Notes: generated by a model not told the origin, from the sequence alone. A stretch of DNA of 64,000 nucleotides from Priestia megaterium (GCF_009497655.1 NZ_CP023317.1:3749501-3813500); one strand, 5' to 3'. Positions 35,518 to 44,183 are shown, counted from the stretch's first letter. Made by a program: numbers and translations.

Positions 35518-35547
35518 AAAAGGTGTGCTACTGCACACCTTTTTTAC
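35515..35547. terminator. Bidirectional terminator
   Basis: AAAAAAGGTGTGC, loop, GCACACCTTTTTT between the small gene and the converging SulP gene. Confidence 0.92.
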
Positions 35548-36992
35548 TTGTTCGACAGCGACGTTAAGCCAATCTGCCTAACGATTTTTTTACTGTCTTC
35601 ATTTAATCCTTTTACAATAACCTTTTTATTCAATCGCTCATACTTATCGATAATTTTTGAGATGCCGATCACGGCCGATTGATCCCATATATGAGAAGAA
35701 CTAAAATCAATAATGATGGTATCTGGGTCTGTTTCATACTGAAATTCATCCATAAAGAAACTGATGGTAGCAAAAAATAATTGCCCTGAAACCCTGTATT
35801 GCTTCATATTGCCTTCTTTTTGTGAAGTTGTTTTGATTTTAGCCATCTTCCAGCCAAATACAATCGTACTTAAAACAATACCTACCATTACTCCTAATGC
35901 TAAGTTATGTGTAAACAATACGATAACCACCGTAACAACCATTACAATGGCATCCGATAGCGGATATTTCGTTAAGTCTTTAAGGGACTGCCAATCAAAT
36001 GTACCGGCAGCTACCATAAACATAACGCCTACAAGAGCAGCCATTGGAATTTGTTTAACAACATCGCCAAGCACCATAATTAAGAACAATAAAAAGACTC
36101 CGGCGACTAAGGTAGATAACCTTCCACGTCCCCCTGATTTTACATTAATCATAGATTGTCCAATCATGGCACAGCCAGCCATTCCTCCAAAGAAACCTGT
36201 TACAATATTAGCAATGCCTTGACCGCGCGCTTCTTTATTTTTATTCGAAGGCGTATCTGTAATTTCGTCCAGTACCGTTGCCGTTAGCATAGATTCAAGT
36301 AGGCCTACAATCGCCAAAGGAAGCGAATAAGGTAAAATGATGAGCAGTGTCTCCACTGATAAATCAACCTTTGGAAAGTGAAGAACCGGCAATGAACGCG
36401 TAATATTCCCCATATCTCCTACCGTTTTTAAATCTAAATGAAAGACAATCGCTACAATCGTCATCAAGACAATCGCAACAAGCGGAGATGGTATTGCCTT
36501 GGTCATGAGCGGAAATAAGTAGACGATGAGCAGCGTTCCGGCTACCATTGCGTACATCATCCAATTTGCTCCTTCAAAATGCGGAAGCTGTGCGGTAAAA
36601 ATCAAAATACCGAGCGCATTTACAAAGCCAATCATCACTGTTTGAGGAAGAAACGATAAAAACCTTCCTACTTTCAAAACACCAAGTAAAATTTGAATAA
36701 TTCCGGTTAAAACAGTAGCTGCAAATAAATACTCAATGCCATGATCTTTGACTAAGTTAATCATCAATAAAGACATTGCTCCTGTTGCAGCTGAAATCAT
36801 AGCTGGTCTTCCACCTGTAAAAGCAATCACAATTGCCATACAAAAAGATGCATACAGACCAACCATAGGATCGACACCGGCGATAATGGAAAAAGCAAGG
36901 GCTTCTGGAATAAGCGCAAGAGCAACTGTCATCCCTGACAAAATGTCTGCTCGAACATTTGAAAACCACTGCTGTTTAATACTTGCCATCAT
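35544..36992 (-). CDS. SulP family anion transporter with STAS domain
   Basis: A 482-residue SLC26/SulP carrier. The membrane domain (about 1-385) starts with [21 protein letters not shown] and [12 protein letters not shown], the conserved Na/anion site of TM1-TM3, and has about 12-14 segments; a short C-terminal STAS domain (about 395-482) contains the [15 protein letters not shown] strand-loop. Substrates in this family are sulfate, bicarbonate or dicarboxylates; no sulfur or carbonate genes are adjacent, so it cannot be assigned. GAGGTGAT precedes the start. Monocistronic. Confidence 0.9.
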   Translation of the reverse strand: MMASIKQQWFSNVRADILSGMTVALALIPEALAFSIIAGVDPMVGLYASFCMAIVIAFTGGRPAMISAATGAMSLLMINLVKDHGIEYLFAATVLTGIIQILLGVLKVGRFLSFLPQTVMIGFVNALGILIFTAQLPHFEGANWMMYAMVAGTLLIVYLFPLMTKAIPSPLVAIVLMTIVAIVFHLDLKTVGDMGNITRSLPVLHFPKVDLSVETLLIILPYSLPLAIVGLLESMLTATVLDEITDTPSNKNKEARGQGIANIVTGFFGGMAGCAMIGQSMINVKSGGRGRLSTLVAGVFLLFLIMVLGDVVKQIPMAALVGVMFMVAAGTFDWQSLKDLTKYPLSDAIVMVVTVVIVLFTHNLALGVMVGIVLSTIVFGWKMAKIKTTSQKEGNMKQYRVSGQLFFATISFFMDEFQYETDPDTIIIDFSSSHIWDQSAVIGISKIIDKYERLNKKVIVKGLNEDSKKIVRQIGLTSLSNK

Positions 36993-37117
36993 GATGGTTT
37001 ATCACCTCTTATGAATTTTTTATACGATTTTCGACTTTCACGAAAATCAAGGCCGTTTTTAACGTATCAAATCGTACCATACAATTTCCTATTTGGAAAC
37101 AATTAATTTTCGCAAAT

Positions 37118-37156
37118 AAAAAGACGAGAAGCTTGATTGCTTCTCGTCTTTTTATT
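37118..37156. terminator. Terminator after deoD
   Basis: AAATAAAAAGACGAGAAGC and GCTTCTCGTCTTTTTATTT arms around TTGATT. It lies about 50 bases beyond the deoD stop on the minus strand. Confidence 0.85.
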
Positions 37157-37206
37157 TGTTACGCGGCAGCATTTCGCTTCCATTCAGCAAATAAATGAAA
37201 TTATGT

Positions 37207-37911
37207 TCATTCATTAATTGCTGCTTCAAGCGCAACAACAATCATATCGTTGAACGTCGTTTGACGTTCTTCTGACGTTGTTTCTTCACCAGTGAAGATG
37301 TGATCACTTACTGTTAAAACCGACAAAGCATTACGGCCGTATTTAGCCGCTAGCGTATACAGAGCCGTCGTTTCCATTTCAACTGCCAATACGCCGTGAG
37401 CTGCTAATTTTTCTAGCTGGCCGTCTTCATTGTAAAATTGATCAGATGTAAATACACTTCCTACTTTTAACTGAAGGCCTTTTTCAACACCTGCATCGTA
37501 AGCGCGCTTTAATAAATCAAAGTTAGCTGTCGGTGCGTAGTCAATAGGACCAAATTTAACGCGGTTCATTTGTGAATCACTTGACGAAGACATGGCTAAA
37601 ATAACGTCACGTACTTTTACATCTTTTTGGATTGCTCCGCATGTACCCACGCGAATTAGGTTTTGAACACCATATTCATTCATTAGTTCATTTACATAAA
37701 TAGCAATCGATGGTACACCCATTCCCGTTCCTTGAACAGAAACGCGCTTTCCTTTATATGTTCCTGTAAATCCAAGCATACCGCGCACTTCGTTATAGCA
37801 AGTTACATCTTCTAAAAACGTTTCTGCAATGTATTTTGCACGAAGTGGATCACCTGGAAGTAAAATTGTTTCTGCAATATCACCTTGTTTTGCCCCAATA
37901 TGTACGCTCAT
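37207..37911 (-). CDS. deoD: Purine nucleoside phosphorylase, DeoD type
   Basis: A 234-residue hexameric PNP. It splits purine (deoxy)nucleosides with phosphate for salvage. The phosphate-site [11 protein letters not shown], the [16 protein letters not shown] motif, [12 protein letters not shown] and the catalytic [12 protein letters not shown] region are all intact. AGGAGGTACG fixes the ATG at 37911; upstream in-frame codons are not part of the gene. It starts the run of genes shared with the B. subtilis deoD-yodL-yodM region. Confidence 0.95.
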   Translation of the reverse strand: MSVHIGAKQGDIAETILLPGDPLRAKYIAETFLEDVTCYNEVRGMLGFTGTYKGKRVSVQGTGMGVPSIAIYVNELMNEYGVQNLIRVGTCGAIQKDVKVRDVILAMSSSSDSQMNRVKFGPIDYAPTANFDLLKRAYDAGVEKGLQLKVGSVFTSDQFYNEDGQLEKLAAHGVLAVEMETTALYTLAAKYGRNALSVLTVSDHIFTGEETTSEERQTTFNDMIVVALEAAINE

Positions 37912-38008
37912 TTCGTACCTCCTATATGTAAAAAATCTTACGCTTTCACTATACCATATTGTATCCCTTGCATGTCTATTTACTTCTAACATTATGCGTC
38001 AAAAATAA

Positions 38009-38050
38009 AAAGACATACTGCCCAAAAAATGGCGTAGTATGTCTTTTTAT
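38009..38050. terminator. Hairpin with flanking A and T runs
   Basis: AAAAAGACATACT and AGTATGTCTTTTT arms around a 16-base loop. It lies upstream of deoD and downstream of nothing on the plus strand, so it may insulate the divergent small gene. Confidence 0.7.
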
Positions 38051-38105
38051 ATAAGGGTACGCTAATAGCGCAAGGGATTTACTAACTTTAGCTGAGGTGA
38101 TATGT

Positions 38106-38258
38106 ATGGGGAAAAAACATCGCAACCGAATTAATTCGCCTAAAAAGAATAATCACATTCCAAAAGAAGCAATTATAGCAGAACATGAAGCCCATGGAGA
38201 TGAATATTCAGCAACAAACCGAAAAAATGGCCCTGGTCATCATACTCGTGATTACTAA
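38106..38258 (+). CDS. Small polar protein, 50 residues
   Basis: The ATG follows GAGGTGAT. The product is highly hydrophilic and basic, with many Asn, His, Lys and Arg (starts MGKKHRNRINSPKKNNH, ends NGPGHHTRDY), no hydrophobic core and therefore probably unstructured. Small, His/Asn-rich polar peptides of this kind are common among Bacillus spore proteins, but I cannot assign it. It has its own imperfect terminator. Confidence 0.65.
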   Translation: MGKKHRNRINSPKKNNHIPKEAIIAEHEAHGDEYSATNRKNGPGHHTRDY

Positions 38259-38273
38259 GAGTCAACATATAAA

Positions 38274-38300
38274 TAAAAAGCGGCCAGATAGGTCGCTTTT
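38274..38300. terminator. Imperfect terminator between converging genes
   Basis: AAAAGCGGCC, loop AGATA, GGTCGCTTTT, between the 50-residue gene and yodL. Confidence 0.6.
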
Positions 38301-38309
38301 ACCTTATGT

Positions 38310-38633
38310 TTAACGTACATGCAGGCGATTCACTTTTTGCCATCCGTCTGTCCATAGCTTGTAGTAATACTTCCCTCGAGTACCTTCATCAATTAACAAA
38401 ATATCGCCTGTGCTAATAAATCTCGCATCACAATCTTTTGGCAAATTATCAGCAATATTAAACATCTGAAATACTTGTGTTGCAGCGTCTTGATGATCGA
38501 ATGCTGTAATCGTTAGACGATGGACAGGCTTATATCCGCGCTTTTCGCCTTTTTCTTCTGTTTGCATAATGGTTACATCATATTCTGTGCTAATATTAAA
38601 TTGTTTTTTTATTGTGGTCCACACACTCAACAT
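38310..38633 (-). CDS. yodL: YodL-like protein
   Basis: A 107-residue cytosolic protein. The C-terminal half (FQMFNIADNLPKDCDARFIS, then TGDILLIDEGTRGKYYYKL) fits the YodL-like domain pattern (FN..hP.d...rSlS.GDvi). In B. subtilis YodL overproduction affects cell shape through MreB. It lies between deoD and a PAP2 phosphatase gene, exactly as yodL does in B. subtilis. GGAGGGAAGA fixes the ATG at 38633. Confidence 0.75.
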   Translation of the reverse strand: MLSVWTTIKKQFNISTEYDVTIMQTEEKGEKRGYKPVHRLTITAFDHQDAATQVFQMFNIADNLPKDCDARFISTGDILLIDEGTRGKYYYKLWTDGWQKVNRLHVR

Positions 38634-38879
38634 TCTTCCCTCCACCCAAAAGCAAGTATTTACTCTTTTACGTTATGTATTCTTATATAATTAGTGATAA
38701 AATCCGAAAATCCTTTATCGAATCAAAACGTTTTTTGTCGAAATTACTAGTTTCTCCTTATTAAACATGTACATAAAATATTTGTTTCCCATTTTATCAT
38801 TAGTTGTTTTTGAATGGATGAATCAATAGACCTACTTAAACAAAATGAAATATTAACGAAAAAAATGTAACCATTGCTC

Positions 38880-39506
38880 CTATTTTTGGTTATATAGGCG
38901 CTTAGAAAGGAGGTAGACTCCTAATGACCAAGCAAGTCCTACACAATATCCTGCTAGTATATCCGTTAAAAAGTGTACGCCTAAATACAAACGGCTAAAT
39001 CCAATTAATAAAATAATAATAGCAATTACGCATGCAGCTGCCGTTTTAATAGCCCTGCTTCTTGTATACATCCATATTAACAAAAGCACTCCGCTGTAAA
39101 ACGCCATTGAGTTCATGGCATGTCCGCTCGGAAAACTATAGTGAGAGGCGGGAACGACTTGACTCCAATCAGGTCTTGGTCTTGCAAAAATCTCCTTCAA
39201 TCCCCAATTTAAAGCGCGAACTCCCCAAAAAACAAGCGTGATATATAAAGCGAGCAATCCTTTTCGTTTATAAAGAAGAAATACTATAATGGCAAACCAT
39301 ATTGGCGCAGTGACATACCAAGATCCTACAGTTGTTATAAATATGATGATGGGTGTTAACGTATCCGTCCTCCATCCTTCAATGGTATGAAGTACATTAA
39401 AGTCAAGCTGTTTCACCCAAGGTGTATTAAACGTAAATAAAATGAGTAAAAAGAAAGCTAAAAGCGATACAATAAATAGAGAATATTTTGTAGTGCGATT
39501 TACCAT
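38880..39506 (-). CDS. yodM: PAP2-family lipid phosphatase (YodM)
   Basis: A 208-residue membrane phosphatase with five to six helices. The three PAP2 motifs are complete: KEIFARPRP, FPSGHAMN and SRLYLGVHFLTD. It acts on phosphatidate-, PGP- or undecaprenyl-diphosphate-type lipids at the outer face; B. subtilis YodM has undecaprenyl pyrophosphatase or PGP phosphatase-like activity at best by family. Position after yodL supports the name. TTGGAGG precedes the ATG. Confidence 0.88.
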   Translation of the reverse strand: MVNRTTKYSLFIVSLLAFFLLILFTFNTPWVKQLDFNVLHTIEGWRTDTLTPIIIFITTVGSWYVTAPIWFAIIVFLLYKRKGLLALYITLVFWGVRALNWGLKEIFARPRPDWSQVVPASHYSFPSGHAMNSMAFYSGVLLLIWMYTRSRAIKTAAACVIAIIILLIGFSRLYLGVHFLTDILAGYCVGLAWSLGVYLLSKRLYNQK

Positions 39507-39531
39507 TTTTTATTTCCTCCAACCTATTAAA

Positions 39532-39564
39532 AGAAAAAGCATGTAGCGTGCTACATGCTTTACT
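39532..39564 (-). terminator. Terminator after the 39-residue gene
   Basis: Minus strand AAGCATGTAGC, loop AC, GCTACATGCTTTTTC at the stop codon. Confidence 0.85.
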
Positions 39565-39679
39565 TATTCACACGTTTTGGCTGAATATAGTCTTCCGGCT
39601 TGGGAGCTTGATGAACGACAAATTCAGCCGAAAATTCCTCTTTTGCATTTATTTTTTTCGTTTGTTTTGATTGCGGCAT
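39560..39679 (-). CDS. Small polar protein, 39 residues
   Basis: The ATG at 39679 follows AAAGGAGAG. The product is lysine- and glutamine-rich at the start (PQSKQTKKINAKEEF), then FVVHQAPKPEDYIQPKRVNK; no hydrophobic segment. The ribosome binding site lies in the 3' arm of a strong hairpin in the spo0M intergenic gap, which suggests control of translation. Function unknown. Confidence 0.65.
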   Translation of the reverse strand: MPQSKQTKKINAKEEFSAEFVVHQAPKPEDYIQPKRVNK

Positions 39680-39685
39680 ATACCT

Positions 39686-39732
39686 CTCTCCTTTCTTTTT
39701 ACTGTCTTTAATATACGAAAAATAAAGGAGAG
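39686..39732 (-). promoter_or_regulatory. Hairpin burying the ribosome binding site of the 39-residue gene
   Basis: Minus strand CTCTCCTTT-A-TTTTT pairs with AAAAA-G-AAAGGAGAG: fourteen base pairs with one mismatch and a 17-base loop. The 3' arm is the ribosome binding site used six bases later. No T run follows, so it is not a normal terminator. Confidence 0.6.
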
Positions 39733-39741
39733 CTATGCACG

Positions 39742-40512
39742 TTAGCTATAGCGTGAAATAATATTGGTTAATCTATTTTTTAACTGAGGAATTTCTTTTT
39801 CAGAAACATGAACATGAACGAGCGACTCATCTGCATCCAGCATTTCAGATAAAAACCCCCCAAACCCTCTGGCCCGTCGATCTACTTCTATAAATAAATC
39901 GTAGTCATGTAAGCCGCTCGGCTGCACGATGATTTCAATTTCATCTACTTTCCCAGCGTACACTCCACCGCTTGGAACAAATTCAAATTCTTGAACAAAA
40001 GGAAGTCTTTTTCTCATCCTGCGAGGAGCTTCTTCGCACTCGACTTGGCGCAAGCGAAAGCCAAGCTGTTCCATCGCTTCAATTGTGCTTGTTACCATAA
40101 GGTTAGGGAGCACTTTTACATGATCAATATCCGACGGATCAACCGCATCTTTAATATCGAGGCTCGTCGCCACCCACACTCGGGTTCTCCCTAATGTAAC
40201 AGGCGTATCATCAGGCAGCTGAAAGGTAAAAGGAATAGACTTGGTTTCAGATGGTTGGATCGTAAACGGGTCGTTAATCTTAAACGTATTAAGTTCAATG
40301 TCCTGCTTGTATTTTTTATCGTCTCTTTCTTTTACATAGGTTGTGAATAGACGCAGATAGATGCTGTCAATTTTCTGCTCAACATTTCCGCCGTACACTT
40401 CAACAATCCCTTCAATCGTTTCACCAGCACGAAATTCATCATTGACAAGCTTAGCATCCACTCGCGCTGCACCAATTCCAATGCGGGCTAACGCTTTATT
40501 AAATAGCGCCAT
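39742..40512 (-). CDS. spo0M: Sporulation-control protein Spo0M
   Basis: A 256-residue arrestin-like protein (LARIGIGAARVDAKL start; GETIEGIVEVYGGNVEQKID strand pair; RVWVATSLDIKDAVDP). B. subtilis Spo0M (258 residues) negatively affects early sporulation and interacts with cell division and chemotaxis proteins. Length and motifs agree along the full protein. The gene overlaps the end of the kinase gene by 14 bases, so it is the third cistron of a kinase operon here. Confidence 0.92.
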   Translation of the reverse strand: MALFNKALARIGIGAARVDAKLVNDEFRAGETIEGIVEVYGGNVEQKIDSIYLRLFTTYVKERDDKKYKQDIELNTFKINDPFTIQPSETKSIPFTFQLPDDTPVTLGRTRVWVATSLDIKDAVDPSDIDHVKVLPNLMVTSTIEAMEQLGFRLRQVECEEAPRRMRKRLPFVQEFEFVPSGGVYAGKVDEIEIIVQPSGLHDYDLFIEVDRRARGFGGFLSEMLDADESLVHVHVSEKEIPQLKNRLTNIISRYS

Positions 40513-41332
40513 GCTTTTCCCTCCCCGAGTTCTTACTATTTATATAGTCATAAATGTCTTTTTGTAAACTTTTAATACTTTCATACGCTTCATCTGCTCT
40601 CAGCATTTTTTGAATGATGGTTTTAATGGGCGCCGACAAGCTTAGCTCTTGTTCCCAGCTTTTTTCTTGTTTATCCGTCGGCTCATAACCAGAATACAAT
40701 AAAAATAAAAGAAAATGACCAAGCGCATAGATATCGCTTGCAACCGATGTTTGTCTCATAAACTGCTGTTCTTCTATAAGGCTGCTTGTTTCTTCATGAG
40801 CTCCCAAAAATCTTGCAAGACCAAAGTCAATAACATAGATGGTCCCGTTAACATCAATAATGTTTGGAATACGAAGATCACGGTGAACGATTCCTTGCTC
40901 ATGAATAACGGAAACTACTTTTAGAATATCAAGTAAAATGTCAAGCGCTTTTTCTTCTGTATATACGCGCTTCTCTTCAAAAATTAAATCTTCAAACGTT
41001 TTTCCTTGAATCAACTCCATCACTAGAAAACACCCTTCATCTATTTCAACAGCTTCATACAGCGAAGGAATTTGAGGATGATCTAGTTGAGACAGCAGTT
41101 TTGCTTCATAATGAAAAGACTTCAGCCCCTGAGGCGTGCGCTGCTTCGTTTTGCGGAGCTGCTTTATTACTACCTCTTTTTGTTGCACAATGTCACTAGC
41201 AACATATGTTATACCATAGCTCCCCATTCCCAGTACATTTATGATTTCATAGCGCTCACAAATGACTGTTCCTTTTTTAAAAGGACGGTCAACTAGCCAG
41301 CGATGAAAGTGTTTGAACATTCGATTTTTCAT
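40499..41332 (-). CDS. Serine/threonine protein kinase (Hanks type, YbdM-like)
   Basis: A 277-residue soluble Hanks kinase. Glycine loop GMGSYG (35-40), Lys57 (VVIKQL), Glu76, catalytic HRDLRIPN (150-157, Asp152), DFG (169-171) and the FLLFLLYSGYEP helix are present, so it should be active; there is no membrane segment or PASTA domain, unlike PrkC. It resembles B. subtilis YbdM. The start lies six bases after a Ser/Arg/His-rich small gene with little ribosome binding site of its own, so translation is probably coupled; its end overlaps spo0M. Confidence 0.88.
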   Translation of the reverse strand: MKNRMFKHFHRWLVDRPFKKGTVICERYEIINVLGMGSYGITYVASDIVQQKEVVIKQLRKTKQRTPQGLKSFHYEAKLLSQLDHPQIPSLYEAVEIDEGCFLVMELIQGKTFEDLIFEEKRVYTEEKALDILLDILKVVSVIHEQGIVHRDLRIPNIIDVNGTIYVIDFGLARFLGAHEETSSLIEEQQFMRQTSVASDIYALGHFLLFLLYSGYEPTDKQEKSWEQELSLSAPIKTIIQKMLRADEAYESIKSLQKDIYDYINSKNSGREKHGAI

Positions 41333-41338
41333 TCCAAA

Positions 41339-41593
41339 TCAACTTGAGAAAAAGCTTGAGAAGAAGCTTCCGCTTTTGCGTTTACGCTTGTAATGGTGAT
41401 GACCATATTTTGAATGACTGTGGCTGTCATAATATTTGCTTCGTTTATAATCGCTACTGCTGCTATGGTGACGCGGACGTCTGTGATGATGATCACTGCT
41501 GCTGTAGTGGCGTGGACGTCGGTAGTGTCGATCACTGCTGCTGTAGCGGCGATGTTTAGATCCAGTTAATGATTCAAATATTTTTCTGAACAT
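41339..41593 (-). CDS. Ser/His/Arg-rich low-complexity protein
   Basis: An 84-residue basic protein. After MFRKIFESLTGSK come three imperfect repeats of a unit like RRPRHYSSSDHHH, then a Lys/His/Tyr-rich region and a serine/phenylalanine tail (SGSFFSSFFSS). AGAGGT lies at good distance before the ATG at 41593. It is first in an operon with a Ser/Thr kinase six bases downstream; its serine runs among arginines look like phospho-acceptor sites, as with spore-coat CotG and kinase CotH. A substrate role is inference. Confidence 0.65.
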   Translation of the reverse strand: MFRKIFESLTGSKHRRYSSSDRHYRRPRHYSSSDHHHRRPRHHSSSSDYKRSKYYDSHSHSKYGHHHYKRKRKSGSFFSSFFSS

Positions 41594-41710
41594 AAAGAAA
41601 ACCTCTTTTCTTAACATTTGTTACCCTTTATACGTACGAAATGTTATAAAGGTTTCAAAAAGTCCCTTACCCTTTTTTAAAATAGTTAAACGTTTCAAAG
41701 GAGGCTTAAC

Positions 41711-42772
41711 ATGACTTCTACTGACACAAATCCCCTCATTAGATTGGAGGATGTTCTTCGTCTGCAGCAGATGATGCAGCACAAACCTCCTGCTATTCTC
41801 CCGCTCTCTTTTATTGGAGAAGATGTAAAATGGATTAAAGAAATTCGAAGAAAAGTAAAAAAAGCTAATCAAAACAATGTTACACGTACACAAGCTTATT
41901 TGGACTATTATCAAAAACACCCTGAAATTCACTGGGCTCTTTTAGCACACTTAGTTTCACGAAACGGCGGCTATTATATGACAGATCTCTCCACTACCTT
42001 AATAAAATCCCTGCTTTCATCAGAGAAACAGCACGCATACTTCTTGTTTTTAGAACATTCCAACTCAGCGATATTTCATGATGCTTACGCTCAGCTGTTA
42101 CTCTATGAAAAAAGCAAAGAGCAAAACAGCAATCTGTTTCATTTACTCCCCGCCTTTCACATATCTTCTTTTATGAAAGCTGTTTGGAATGACTTTTGGC
42201 AGCACAGAAACAAAACGCTCTTATCAATAGCCCTGATTGTGAACGAACAGTATCATATCGAAAAAAATGTTCTCTTTAAAAAAGAGTTTCAGCGTGATGT
42301 TCTTAACTCTTGGCAGTTTCACACTCAAAATTTTCTCGGTATGACTCAAATCGTCTTTCCCTATTATTCAGGTAATAAAATTGATTTATGTGGAACGAAA
42401 GTCTACCATTTTGAGTCTGTGATAAGACGGATTGAAGTGGGAAAAACCCTATACGTTCTTCTTTTTTATTCAAACTTGCATGATGCTATTTATACCTTTA
42501 GCCTTAAACACCCTCATACAGGGTCTCGAAGCGATTATAATTCAGATATATTTACAAATGACAGAACTCATTCCAAAAAGCTCTATAGCCCGACTTTAAC
42601 TATGAGCTGGGGAGACCGCGTACATCTTTTTTTAAGAAAAGAAGATTGGTTTGAAGACGAAAGCATATTTTCTCTTCTTGACTCTATTCCCGCTTCTTCA
42701 GTTAAAAAAATTCCCCTTCAGCATCATATAAAAGTGCAATCCGCTATAAAAGCTGCTAATCCTTTTTCATAA
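41711..42772 (+). CDS. yppC: DUF2515 protein (YppC-like)
   Basis: A 353-residue protein of the YppC family. The block NNVTRTQAYLDYYQKHPEIH followed by WALLAHLVSRNGGYYMTDL (about residues 56-96) is the family hallmark. Function unknown. In B. subtilis yppC is beside recU-ponA, so its place between spo0M-kinase and yozD is a rearrangement. AAAGGAGG precedes the ATG. It is divergent from the kinase operon. Confidence 0.88.
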   Translation: MTSTDTNPLIRLEDVLRLQQMMQHKPPAILPLSFIGEDVKWIKEIRRKVKKANQNNVTRTQAYLDYYQKHPEIHWALLAHLVSRNGGYYMTDLSTTLIKSLLSSEKQHAYFLFLEHSNSAIFHDAYAQLLLYEKSKEQNSNLFHLLPAFHISSFMKAVWNDFWQHRNKTLLSIALIVNEQYHIEKNVLFKKEFQRDVLNSWQFHTQNFLGMTQIVFPYYSGNKIDLCGTKVYHFESVIRRIEVGKTLYVLLFYSNLHDAIYTFSLKHPHTGSRSDYNSDIFTNDRTHSKKLYSPTLTMSWGDRVHLFLRKEDWFEDESIFSLLDSIPASSVKKIPLQHHIKVQSAIKAANPFS

Positions 42773-42785
42773 CCGCTGTCTCATA

Positions 42786-42812
42786 AACAAAACGACGAGT
42801 TTCCCCGTCGTT
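42786..42812 (-). terminator. Terminator after yozD
   Basis: Minus strand AACGACG, loop, CGTCGTTTTGTTT shortly after the yozD stop codon; may also serve yppC weakly. Confidence 0.6.
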
Positions 42813-42830
42813 ACAGATGTATCTATCTTT

Positions 42831-43001
42831 TTATTCTTCATCTTGCTCATCAATAATACATTTATCAATGAGATAATCAAAAGTTATATCCGCTAATTCG
42901 CCTAGCTCTTCTTCAGCGGGAACATAGCCTCGCTTGACTAGTTCATTGTAAAAGAACTCCGCAATTTCTTCCGTATCAATGACCACTTCGATTTCTTTCA
43001 C
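42831..43001 (-). CDS. yozD: YozD-like small acidic protein
   Basis: A 56-residue protein (IDTEEIAEFFYNELVKRGYV, then LGELADITFDYLIDKCIID) matching the YozD family as I recall it. The start is GTG with GGAGTGATATT upstream. It is helical and acidic, cytosolic, function unknown. In B. subtilis yozD precedes yodN and yozE, and the same three genes occur here in the same order and direction. Confidence 0.85.
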   Translation of the reverse strand: MKEIEVVIDTEEIAEFFYNELVKRGYVPAEEELGELADITFDYLIDKCIIDEQDEE

Positions 43002-43195
43002 AATATCACTCCTTATCCCGTTTGAACGGATTAGCGTACCTTATTTTTCTTAAAAATAGGTTCACTCCATCTTCTCCTTGAAGTTTTACCTTATACACAT
43101 TTATGAACAATTTGGCAATAGTATGTCTAAAATTTCAGCAGTTTAAATAGAAAGGTAATTATACCCATTCTTTTTTCATTACCATCGCCGTATAC

Positions 43196-43255
43196 ACAAT
43201 AAAAGATAGCTAAGAGAGATGTGATGATCTATCTCGGCTATCTTTTATTTATTAG
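43196..43255. terminator. Long hairpin terminator after yodN
   Basis: AATAAAAGATAGC...AGAGAGAT and ATCTATCTC..GCTATCTTTTATTT arms around GTGATG, just before the yodN stop codon side. Confidence 0.8.
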
Positions 43256-43266
43256 GCATCTACCTG

Positions 43267-43953
43267 CTATTTTCCTTGTTCGGATTTTGCTATCTTTTTT
43301 AAATGTTTCAGCACTAAGTTCATGACTTCAGCGTATTCTTCATCTTCAAAAAGCTCATACAAAAATTTATAATCATTGTACACATCTAAAAGACCGTTTA
43401 TAATCTCATGCTTTTCTTTAGTTAACCTCACTTCTTCTTTTTCAGAACCGTTTTGTTTTTTCATCTTTGGTAGCAACTCCGTCTTTTTAATTTCTTTACC
43501 TAAATACAACATATCAACACTTTGAGCGTAATTTTCTGTTTCCTCATGAGGAGTTACGAGAATGAGTTCTTCTTCACTAGCCTCAAGCCATTCTCCATCT
43601 GTTACACGTGACAATTCATAGACAATATCTTCCCATGAATCCTCTTTATAACGCCATATTTCTGTTCGAATACCAATGATTTTAAATAACTCTTTTCCAT
43701 AATTAAAAACCTGGACGATATCGCCGAAGAAAAATTTATATTCAAGCTCTACTCTTTCCTGTACTAATATTTGACCTTCATATTCTTCTAGAAGCTCAAT
43801 TGTATCTTCTAAAAAAAGACCTTCACTATGGTTGATTTCGTATACAAAAATCCCATCCATCACTTTTATATCGGTAATAGTGCCAACGGTCCCGTATATT
43901 GTTACAACGACTGTTTCACCAATTCCGTATTTAGGTTTTTTCTTCCCTGCCAT
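43267..43953 (-). CDS. yodN: YodN-like protein
   Basis: A 228-residue acidic protein. The N-terminal part (about 1-150) is beta-rich with repeated short strands of KOW/SH3 look (GIGETVVVTIYGTVGTITDI; FFFGDIVQVFNYGKELFKII), and the C-terminal 60 residues are helical and charged. The name rests on its place between yozE and yozD, as in B. subtilis. Function unknown. GGAGGTGCG precedes the ATG. Confidence 0.65.
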   Translation of the reverse strand: MAGKKKPKYGIGETVVVTIYGTVGTITDIKVMDGIFVYEINHSEGLFLEDTIELLEEYEGQILVQERVELEYKFFFGDIVQVFNYGKELFKIIGIRTEIWRYKEDSWEDIVYELSRVTDGEWLEASEEELILVTPHEETENYAQSVDMLYLGKEIKKTELLPKMKKQNGSEKEEVRLTKEKHEIINGLLDVYNDYKFLYELFEDEEYAEVMNLVLKHLKKIAKSEQGK

Positions 43954-44111
43954 CGTCGCACCTCCTTAGTAAACATACACCTACTGAAAAGTTACAATAT
44001 TATATGCAGTAACTAAAAAAGGGGAAGTATAACATCTTTAGAACCAAGCCTTTATTATCTATTGCCCTCTATCATTTTTTTCTGCTTATTGTACAGGCTA
44101 AGGAAAATAAA

Positions 44112-44176
44112 AAGATCCGAACGATTCATCGTTCGGATCTTCCTTCAACTAAAATACTGTTGTTCTAGCCTCTTTT
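44112..44176 (-). repeat. Dispersed intergenic repeat, short copy C, with terminator
   Basis: Read on the minus strand: AGAGGCTAGAACAAC, TATTTTAGTTGAAGGAAG, then GATCCGAACGATGAATCGTTCGGATCTTTTT, a perfect hairpin terminator. The first two blocks are shared with the copies at 10755 and 31221. It lies seven bases after the yozE stop codon. Confidence 0.8.
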
Positions 44177-44183
44177 TATTTTC

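Noticed and set aside
41344-41559. Cys/Asp-rich plus-strand frame of 71 codons
   Set aside because: It is the antisense reading of the Ser/His/Arg repeat gene and has no ribosome binding site.
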